From Yamagishiella unicocca (Eukaryota; Chlorophyta; Chlorophyceae; Chlamydomonadales; Volvocaceae), in NCBI GenBank assembly GCA_003116995.1, contig BDSL01000003.1, positions 2,480,001 to 2,544,000 on the forward strand: a stretch of 64,000 bases of DNA. Direction: 5' to 3'. The stretch's first letter is position 1. Each line of letters begins with the position of its first letter. The position numbers and the translations under genes were made by a program. The notes beneath the pieces were generated by a model. That model was not told the origin of the DNA, ran no database searches, and worked only from the letters and a program-made list of their open reading frames with translations. Positions 55,805-64,000 of this stretch are shown piece by piece.

Positions 55805-58800
55805 ATGATCGCGTCGAGCGTTATGCGGCAGCGGTGCGGCGCGCCTGCGTGCGCGTCAGAGCGCCCAGTGGCACTAGTCAGGCCGCCTGTAATCAATGTG
55901 TTGAGACCGATGGGCTTGGGTGCCTTGTCGGTGGAGCGCCGGCCCCTCGCTGGGGCGACTACCACGACTGCCGAGCCAGGCTGCAGACCGGTCGTGCGAT
56001 GCCGATCGGCTGCAGCAAGCATTCCTGCCGTCAGCGCAGGTACAATTTCAGGACGCAGCGCGCCCTGTTTGGCATCGGGCGTTCGGCCTCACTAGGCCTG
56101 AACGCGAATCGCGCGGGCAATTCCACTTGCAGACGCGGCGCCGGAGCCCAACGTGCTGCTGGCGAAAATTCGTGCCATCATGTTCTTCGCCTGGAGTTTC
56201 ATGTTGTCCCTGCCGCTGTTCGTGTCCATGTTGGTTCTGGCTCCCTTCGTCATGACATTTGACAAGTTCAGGTGCGCTGTGCGGGTAGCCGGGCTTGGAC
56301 GCAGACCCAGATCAGGAATGCGTGGGGGCAACGCGTTGTAAAGGAAAACCACACGCTTCGCGCTCGACATGCTGGCCAGATGGAGACTCGACCGCCGCAC
56401 GCTCGCGGTTTCATGAAACACCACTCGAGCGAGCTTGCCTGACCCTGCAAGTTGCCTCGCGGCGGCTCCAAGGCGGTTAGCGGCCGCTCTGCTAGTGCAA
56501 CTGCTGCTTCTACTGCTGCTATGGCTGCTGCTGCTGCTGCTGCCGGTATGGCTGCTGCGGCCCCTGCGCTGTATGGCTGACAAGGCTGCTGCACATGCGC
56601 ACATGTGCTTGATCACGTGCATTCCCCTCCTCTTTCTCTCGCACCGCGAGCTAGGATCCCCCCCACCGGTGACCGGTCTAGGATCCCCCCCACCGCCCAT
56701 ATGGGTCAGCTGCGCATCGCCAGTGGGGAACGGGCCACGCTAAGTGGTTTTGCACCGCGGCCGCGTTGGGTCCGGTCGGTCCCTTGATTCAAGCTCCCAC
56801 TCCCCCCCTTCCTCCAGCAACCCCAGCCCCCAGCCTCCTGCGGCCACCCGCGCCTCTGCTCCCCCCACCAGCCCCTCGCGCCCGCCTCGTGTTTACCCCG
56901 ATGCCGTCGCCGGTGTGCCGGTGTGCTGATGCGGCCGCAGGCGGTTAGGGCAGCACTTCGTGAACAACATCTGGGCCTGCGTCAGCACGTCGCTCTTCTA
57001 CCGTGTCAAGGTGAGTGCGATGGGGGGAACCCCGAGGGAGGGCCGGGGGGGATGGCTGAGGGGCGGGTATTGGGTGGGGAAGGGAAACCCCGGGGCTGTG
57101 TTTGCATCCCCGGGCGGTTTGTGTTCGTTGAGGACCCCGCCGGCGCATTGGCCGTCGTGCCGGGGTTTTGGATGGGGTGGGGTTGTTTCCGGGGGCGGGA
57201 GGGGGAGTGTTAGAGGAAATCTGATCCGCGATCTGACATCTGACGCAAGGAGGGAAAGGGAGGGGGCAGAGGTGGCGCAGTCGTACATGGAGCACAAGTA
57301 CCGCATGCCAAGGACACCGGGGAGGGCTACGATCGAGTGTCAGGCTGGGGGTGCCCCACCTGACCCCTCGCCGCACTCGCCCCGCCGCCACACCCCGCTC
57401 GCACCGGCCGCAGGTCGAGGGTCGTGAGAACTTGCCGCCCTCCGATCGTCCGGTCGTGTACGTGGCCAACCACCAGAGCTTCCTAGTGGGTGCCGGGGCT
57501 GTCCCCTGGACTGTGTGGTGGCGGTGGTTACAGCTGGGTGGTTGAGTTTGGTTGCCATAACTAACTAACTGTAAACCGGCAACTTGCGAGCGGGCCTGTC
57601 ATGTGGTGCGATTGGGTGGTTGGGTGGTTGGGTGGGTTGGTTGGAACACCGTTGAATCCATGTTTCGGTTGAGGGTCTCCAAGCAGCCCTAAGGGTGTGG
57701 CGTGAGGGAGCTGGAGGCGCTGCTGCTCAGATACGGCTGGGTAGGGGCTGACGTTGATGGGGGCCGCGGTGGTGGTTTCGGTTCTCCGGGGCCGGCTGGG
57801 CACGGCGGCCAGGCTCCCGTCAGTAACTCAGCGGTTCAGCACTCTCCGGGGGAGTCCCAACCCCGCCCCCCCCTCTCGCCCGGGTGGCGACAGCTCCACC
57901 TCCGCCCCCGCACGGCCCGCACCCCCTTGCCCGAACAGGACATCTACTCGCTGTTCCACCTGCAGCGCCCGTTTAAGTTCATTTCCAAAACAAGCAACTT
58001 CATGATCCCCATCATCGGCTGGAGCATGTTCCTGACGGGTGCGTGGGTCTGGCAGGAAGACCCGTGGGTCGGCACTGACTAGGAAAGCGAATAAGGAAAA
58101 CGTTTTTGGTGGATGAGGCGCAAGGAAAAGGGTGGATGGGTGGGTGGGTAGCGTAGCAACGCTTGGTCTGGTACACAAGAAACCGACACGGAAAGGACAA
58201 CAGTTAGTTGGATACCGTTTTTGAGCACCCTGACGAGTGGGTGGGTGGGCGGATGTGCGACAAGTGGAGATGAGAGGCGGAGCCGAGGGCTATGGACGCC
58301 CTAATGCATGGCAGCTGCCGTACGGCTGCTGAATCGTTCGGCTGCTGAATCCTTCAGTTGTGGTTCTGGAGCGGTGGGCGGCGTCGCATTGCCCCCGGGT
58401 TGCGGGGACGTCCATGTGTTGGTTGTGGGTTTCGGCATGTCCGCGACGCGCCTTGCACCCCCAGGATGGCAGCCAGCAAGTTTGCTTGCCTCTGCTCGGA
58501 GCTGGGTTACCTCTGCCGGTACCCCTCCACCCGCGCCTGCCTGTCGTTCCGGGGGCGGGTGCCTCATCGAGGCGCACGGGGGGGGGAGAGAGACGTCCCT
58601 CTCATGGCTCCCCCGGCCACCACTGAACGCGTCGCCGGCCGTCCCGGCCGACCCGCGGGTCTCTCCCGCAGGCCACGTCATGATCAACCGTGTTGACCGG
58701 CGCAGCCAGCTCAAGTGCCTGCAGCAGTGCCGGGACCTGCTGGCCCAGGGGGCGCCGGTGCTTTTCTTCCCGGAGGGTGGGTGGGAGGGCTGCTGGGGGC

Positions 58801-60237
58801 CCGGCTGGGGGGTGGGTTCGACCGGAAACACGGATTCGGATTCAGGAGAAAGAGAAAGGAAAGACTGGCGGGCGAGGGGGCGAAGGGGCTGGCGGGCGAG
58901 GGGGCGGGGAGGGGCGGGGCAGGACCCTGGCTGGCGGGGCAGGGGCATGCGGATGGCAGACGACAGGGACGTGTATGGAAGTCTGGGCTGGGGGCGGGTT
59001 GGAGGGGGGGTTGGAGGGGGGGTGCAAGTGGTGGTAGAGGGGCACGGAGCGATAGGGCCCCGACGCAGGCAGGCGATGACCAGCCAGCACCCCTCAGCAG
59101 CGCGTGAAGAACCAACCCCCCCCACACACACCACCACCACCACCACCACCGCCGCCGCCCTCGGTGTCTTTCGTCGGTCCTCCTATGTCGTGCAAACGGG
59201 GTTTCCTCGCTACCCCACGTCACCCACCCGCCACCAACCCACCCGTCCACCAACCCGCCCGTCCACCAACCCACCCGTCCACCCACGAGCCTGCGGCTTT
59301 CGACCTCCCCGGCCCTTCCCACTCACGCCAACGCACCCCCTGCATGCACGCCTTCACCTCCTCCGCGCCTGGCCCCGCTGTACCGGCGCACTCGACCCCC
59401 CCCAGGCACCCGCAGCCTGGACTGCCGCATGGCCGGCTTCAAGAAGGGCGCCTTCAGCGTGGCGGCCAAGGCGGGCGTGGACGTGGTGCCGGTCACCCTC
59501 ATCGGCACGGGTGGGGCACGGAGGGGCGGGACGGGGTGGGGTGGGGTACGGAGGGGCGGGACGGGGTGGGGCACGGAGGGGCGGGACGGGGTGGGGCACG
59601 GAGGGGCGGGGTGGGGCATGGCGGCACAGCAGCATGGACCGCCGTCGTCGAACCAAGGCGGTCGAGTAGCGGTTGTGGTGTGGCAGATGGCAGCGAACGG
59701 CGCACTTGGGGGTGGGTCCAAGGTCGCGATATACCCTTCGACTCGTGATCCTGCGTGGATCGCGTACACGTCTCAGCGGACAAAACCCTAAAACCCCACC
59801 CCCAGCCGCTCGGCGACCCTGCACATAACCCACCCGGCAACCCGTCCACGCAAAGCGTCCACGCAACCCTTCCTCCCTCCCGTGAGCCCTCCCGGGAGCC
59901 CTGCCGGAAGCCCCTCCAGAGGCCCCTCCGGAAGCCCCTCCAGAAGCCCTGCCGGGAGCCCCTCGGGGAGCCCTCCCGGGAGCCCTCCCGGGAGTTCTAT
60001 CCTGTTCAGGACGGAGGCCAGCAACTCCCCTCTCCGAACCCCCCCGTAGGATCCCTGATGCCCAGCGGCAAGGAGTCCCAGCTGCGGCCGGGTGAGGTCA
60101 AGATCGTGGTGCACCCGCCCATCCCCTCCGCCGGCCGCACCGCCGACCAGCTGTGCACTGAGGCGCGGGAGGCCATCGCATCCGCACTGCCGCCGGAGCT
60201 GGTGGGCAGCAGCACCCTCATGCTGTCCGACGAGTGA
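55805..60237 (+). CDS. Plastid 1-acyl-sn-glycerol-3-phosphate acyltransferase (LPAAT)
   Basis: Eight phase-consistent exons, 55805-56039, 56133-56271, 56941-57010, 57414-57485, 57939-58038, 58672-58776, 59406-59510 and 60050-60237, give 337 residues. The enzyme acylates lysophosphatidic acid to phosphatidic acid in membrane lipid synthesis. All PlsC blocks are present: NHQSFLD (His168 to Asp173, the HX4D motif, split by an intron), FKFISKTSNFMIPIIGW, LFFPEGTRS (about 237-244) and VVPVTLIGTGSLMPSG. A hydrophobic segment (FFAWSFMLSLPLFVSMLVLA) precedes the catalytic domain. The first 75-80 residues are rich in Arg, Ala and Ser with few acids and read as a plastid transit peptide, in line with the plastid (prokaryotic-type) enzyme. 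The intron 59511-60049 is filled with two different tandem repeats. Confidence 0.93.
59511..59625. repeat. 28-bp tandem repeat starting at a 5' splice site
   Basis: Three to four copies of a ggcacggaggggcgggacgg unit begin at the first bases of the acyltransferase intron 59511-60049. Confidence 0.85.
59878..59998. repeat. 15-bp imperfect tandem repeat
   Basis: Eight diverged copies of ccctcccgggagccc-type units near the end of the acyltransferase intron 59511-60049. The frame stays open from 59755 into the last exon, but the repeat is not homologous to the enzyme and is treated as intron. Confidence 0.8.
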
Positions 60238-60811
60238 GGGGTAAAGGATAATCCGACGAGTGGGGGGTTAAAGGATTATCCGACGAGTGGGGGGGGAAGC
60301 CGCATCGAGGACCCGGGGGGGTTTGGTGTGACTGACCGCAGTAGCGGCGGGAGGGGCGCGGCAGGGGGGCAGTAGCGCCGGGTGGCGCGAGGGCCCGCCG
60401 GTGGGAGAAGGAAGGTGTCTTGGGTTTGTGAGCTGCGGCAGGTGGGGAGGGGGGGGTATACCAGTGGGAGGGGGGTAGGGTTTAGATTGGCAGCGGCTCT
60501 GGAGCGTAGCAGGGGCTGTGAAGGCCTGGGGGCTGGCTGGCAATGCAGCCGGGCGGCGGAGCGTGTTAGTTTGAGGAGGGAGGAGCCTCAAGCAGGGCGA
60601 GTGGGTGTTTGGTATGTGGGGGGCGGGGGGGCCAAACCGGACGGACGTGCCGGTTGATGTGAGGGGGATCGAGGCTGCGGCCTGAAGGGCCGAGGGGGCG
60701 GTCGGCGGAGGGGGAGTACGAACGCGCAGTACGGTACGGACTAGGACAGACCGAGCTCCGGAGACGGTAGCGCTACTGGTGGTTGTTCGACCTGATGGTG
60801 ATAATCAGAGG

Positions 60812-60859
60812 CGATGGTGGTGGTGGTGGTGGTGGTGGTGGTGGTGGTGGTGGTGGTGG
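60812..60859. repeat. (GGT)n microsatellite
   Basis: About fifteen perfect GGT triplets downstream of the acyltransferase stop. Confidence 0.95.
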
Positions 60860-61155
60860 GTACTTGACGCGGCCACGTGTCGAGTACCGGTAGTGTGGGG
60901 CGCCCAGGAGACACTTCCCAGCGAGCAGCTGGTGGTGGTGGTGGTGGTGCCACCCGGGCCTCCGGCCTGCGGGCATCGGCTGCCGGGCACACGTCCCAGG
61001 GGCGGCCGGCGGAGGGGCGGGTCCTAGGACGCCGGACGCGACGTCGGCGCGACGCAGGAGTTAAGTGCACGCGTGTTTTTCATCACCTGAACGGGCCTGA
61101 CGTTGGCCAAGGGCAGCTACCCTGCCCTGACGGAAGGGCCGCCGAAGCACTTTCC

Positions 61156-61160
61156 TGTAA
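61156..61160 (+). terminator. Candidate poly(A) signal of the acyltransferase gene
   Basis: TGTAA about 920 bases downstream of the stop; a second TGTAA follows near 61422. Long 3' untranslated regions are common in these algae. Confidence 0.3.
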
Positions 61161-61549
61161 GGAGAGTTGCGTGAGGGGCCGCAGTCCCCTCCTGCTCGAC
61201 CTGTGTGTACGTTCTACGAGTGGCAGAATGTCTTGGGCTGATTTGCTTGGCGATTCGCCTTGATGAAGCCAGGAGAGGACGAGTTGAGAGTGGTGGTGGT
61301 GTTTCTCGGAGCTTGGAGTGTGGGGCAAAGGAGGAGCCTCGGCAGCGGGGCGCGCTAATGAACTGAACCCGCTTTCTCCGGCGATGGCGGACGCCTGTAC
61401 GACTGATCGATCGACCGCCCTGTAACGGAGGTTACAGGCCCCTCGCTGGTCGTGATGGTATCCTGCGGGTTGGGATTGAGCTCCCGGCGAAATACCTGTT
61501 TATGCGCCAGGGTGCGTTGGCGCAATACGCGAAGGTGTACAGGAAGAAG

Positions 61550-61640
61550 GTTGCTGCTGCTGCTATGACGCTGCTGCTGCTGCCGTGCTGCTGCTGCTGC
61601 TGCTGCTGTGACGCTGCTGCTGTCGCTGCTGTGACGCTGC
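61550..61640. repeat. CTG-rich microsatellite
   Basis: Runs of CTG interrupted by tatgacg and tgtgacg. Confidence 0.9.
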
Positions 61641-62469
61641 CGTGAGCTTGACCCCGCGCGCGGAGTGAACAGGTTTGGTTGGGACGGCACGGCGGTAACG
61701 CCGTAGGCCTTTCGGAGCGACGGCCCGGCGTCGCGCGAAGCTAGGAAACGCATAGTAAATGTGACCGTGAGGCCCTAGCGCCGACCAGGGCACCAGAGGC
61801 CCTAGGGCCGACCAGGGCACGGTCACTCTAGAAGCAGATTGCTGTCAGCCCGGGGCGCGCATTTGACACGGCCCCATCGCGTATGATGCAAGCACGGTCT
61901 GATTCGCCTTTGGCCCGTCCGTCACGTCCAGGAGGTTTTAGGGCAAGCATGATGAAAGTAAACAACTGCAGCAGGACTGGGAATCACCAACAAAAAAAGT
62001 CCCAAACAAAGGACTCACAGCTTTCGCCTACAGGCAGCCGCGCTGCACCTGCAGGTACCAGGGCAGAGGCCCTGGTAAAGGCCGCTGCCAACGCAGCGGT
62101 ACACGCCGATCCGCAGCTGTTCTAATTACCTGGCTCTAGGAACGCATTATTTCGTGCAACGATCGCGCTTGGTAGGCCCCATCCCCTCTTGCTTTGTGTG
62201 CGTCCATCCCCAGCTGACGCGCGAAGCTCGGCTCTGGGTACCGCCTTTCAAGGACACCCGCAAATACTGTTGTTCGGACCACAATTTGAGTGGGGCTCTA
62301 AAGAGTCGAGATTTGGCTTCCATCCGGCGCACGACAACCCCGCCGCAACGCAGGCATCGCACGTATCCCGTATTCACGCCCATTATCGCCTGCTTATGTT
62401 CTCCGACGTGTACCCTTTTATTATGCTAATCTACTTAACTAGCTAATTAATAGGTAAACTTAGAAAAAA

Positions 62470-63275
62470 ATGCGGAAAGCTCAAAAAGGCCAAGCTAAGA
62501 CGAGCCTAAAGGACTTGCTGGCGCAGCATCCGGAGCCGAAAAGGAATGATTGGACGAGTGGTAAGCGATGTTTAGAGACGCCAGCGCTTACATTTGTGTC
62601 TTGACGTCCCAGCGCGGCGTGGGGCGTGCCTTGGTGTTTGCCAGCCCCTCAAATCTCGCTTGCTACCCATTACAACGATGTTTACCGATTAGACAGGGCG
62701 GTAATGACTGACCGCCCTGCTGGTTCGGTCGCCGACTTGGTCATGACACTTCCCGTCCCTGCGAAACCTTTTGCACAGGCCGCCCGAACGTCCCTCCAGG
62801 TGGTACTCAAGAGTTTCCAGAATACGATCCTCGGGCCTTTGAGTCCAGCTCCGAGGACGATGAAGCGGGGCCCGGCGCCGGCGGGGCCTTCGCCATCCTC
62901 GCGGCTATGAACGGCGACGCCGAGGGCGATGACGGCGATTGGGTCGCTGCAGTACCGCGAAACAAGAAAAGAGCACCCGGCTCGGGGGCGGGCCCATCAG
63001 CTGCGCCCGCGCCGACCGTCGCAGCGGCCCCCGCTGCCCGGCGGCCTGCGGCCGCCCCCGCCCCCGCCTCCCGCCCCGGAGGCTTCTCAGCGGCACCCGT
63101 TTCTCGCGTCGCCGGGGGTTCAGGCGCCGGATCTGGATCCGCAGCGGGCCGAGCGCCGTACTCGCTCGCGCCGGCGGGTGGTCCTGGGCTCCGCTCGCCC
63201 CGGCCTCAGACCCACGACTCGGAGGGGCGGCCCGTGTCGGACACCTACTACCAGACCTTCCAATTGGTGGGCTAG
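62470..63275 (+). CDS. Unrecognised protein, probably continuing past the right edge
   Basis: Exon 1, 62470-62560, encodes MRKAQKGQAKTSLKDLLAQH and more. Its donor G/GTAAGC joins in phase 1 to exon 2 at 62800: WTSGGTQEFPEYDPRAFESS, SSEDDEAGPGAGGAF, AMNGDAEGDDGDWVAAVP. A long Ala/Pro/Gly linker then ends in DSEGRPVSDTYYQTFQL. The frame reaches a TAG at 63273-63275 (188 residues). However, TTG/GTGGGC at 63266 is a good donor, and intron-type repeats follow (agagaatccgcgaatt at 63364-63380), so the gene more likely splices on and continues beyond 64000. The acidic and basic low-complexity composition suggests a nuclear or RNA-related protein, but I recognise no domain. Confidence 0.65.
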
Positions 63276-64000
63276 TGGGCGTCAAATGCGCGGGAGGGGT
63301 CTGGATCGCGGCGCCGCTCGGGTGCTGCCGGGTGCTGAGGTGGCTGCCAGGGGGGGTTTGGTAAGAGAATCCGCGAATTGGGTGCACGGGGGGGTGCACC
63401 CTACATCCCCTCCGGCCTCGGGTCGATGTGTCGATGTGGAATGAAGTGGGTCGGAAGGTGCTGGGACCTTCACGGGAGGAAGCGCAGGCTGGTTGCGGGT
63501 TTCGGGCGATCTGGGTGCGGGGTTGAGGGGATGAGGGGTTGCGGGGGTGAGGGGATGAGGGGGTGAGGGGTTTTGACGGGAGGGGGGCCAGGGGGCGGCC
63601 AAGAAATGCGCCTTGGTGCCCGAGCCAGGTAGCGGGGCGGGGCAGGCGGGAGGCGACAGCCGCTGTGGGGGGTGCTGGCGCCGGGTTTCGGAGCAGTGAC
63701 CGCCGCCCTGCGAGTTGCCACCCGCTCCGCCCACTCCACCCAGCATCGTGTACATGGCTCCGGGCTTGGGACCTCCTCCCCGACGGTTTCTCTCACGTAC
63801 ACGGGTCTTCCTTGCAACCTCCCCGACGCGCCCTCACCCCCCCGGGCCCGACGCCACCCCTTCCGGCCCCCCCTCCTCCTGCGGTGTTTTAAACACCCCT
63901 CCTCCCGCGGTGTTTTAACCCCCCCTCCTCCCGCGGTGTTTTAAACACCCCTCCTCCCGCGGTGTTTTAAACCCCCCTCCTCCCGCGGTGTTTTAAACAC
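63276..64000. other. Probable intron or 3' flank of the right-edge gene
   Basis: Contains a family D repeat (63355-63380), a ggggatgagggg-type simple repeat (63515-63575), a family A end (63775-63825) and the tandem array at 63870-64000. The concentration of intron-type repeats suggests intron sequence. Confidence 0.45.
63870..64000. repeat. 26-bp tandem repeat with a palindrome core, running off the edge
   Basis: Five copies of ctcctcccgcggtgtttt followed by aaacaccc; the palindrome GTGTTTTAAACAC lies in most units. The array is still in progress at the window end. Confidence 0.9.

Larger units (their letters stand above)
60238..62469. other. Intergenic stretch
   Basis: 3' flank of the acyltransferase, then no supported gene. 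Holds a duplicated ggattatccgacgagtgggg segment at 60240-60292, a GGT microsatellite (60812-60859), a CTG-rich microsatellite (61550-61640) and a candidate TGTAA poly(A) signal at 61156-61160. From about 61,850 the sequence becomes AT-richer toward the next gene. Confidence 0.55.

Overview
The window is nuclear DNA of a volvocine/chlamydomonadalean green alga. The evidence is GC-rich coding sequence, genes cut by many introns of a few hundred bases with GT-AG borders, interstitial copies of the CCCTAAAA/TTTTAGGG (Chlamydomonas-type) telomere unit, candidate TGTAA poly(A) signals, polyalanine/polyglycine-rich proteins and a class III nucleotide cyclase receptor. No bacterial operon, CRISPR array, tRNA or rRNA was seen. 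Gene models were built by hand from splice sites and codon phase. In all seven models that appear complete, the exon lengths add up to an uninterrupted reading frame.

Layout: 1-2810, no supported gene, with a repeat relic and a 42-bp tandem repeat. 2811-19259 (minus), a 23-exon, about 1863-residue coiled-coil golgin ending in a GRIP domain. 19582-21222 (plus), an ankyrin-type repeat protein with a TATA box, divergent from the golgin. 22951-25482 (minus), a 190-residue multi-pass membrane protein resembling the COPI-associated/TVP15 family. 26895-30055 (minus), a short-chain dehydrogenase with a plastid-like leader. 30056-33155, an intergenic stretch with a hairpin and small repeats. 33156-51840 (minus), a 22-exon, about 3206-residue receptor cyclase: signal peptide, bacterial-type family-1 solute-binding ectodomain, one membrane span, and two cyclase homology domains, each split by a very large low-complexity insertion. 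52964-54368 (plus), an organellar IF-3-like protein with only the C-terminal domain. 55805-60237 (plus), a plastid lysophosphatidic acid acyltransferase. 62470 to the right edge (plus), the start of an unrecognised gene.

The genes do not form one pathway. Two (golgin, COPI-associated-like protein) point to Golgi trafficking, two or three to plastid or organelle function (acyltransferase, dehydrogenase, IF-3), and one is a large candidate chemoreceptor.

The most striking non-coding signal is in the introns. Many start with GTGGGGGG and carry short dispersed repeats of several families. Each family ends in a C/G tract, often touching the splice site, and short copies always keep the tract end. 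This looks like introner-like or 5'-truncated non-autonomous elements. One cyclase intron also has six tandem copies of a 5' splice-site cassette, three of which would add 10 residues each in frame next to the membrane span.
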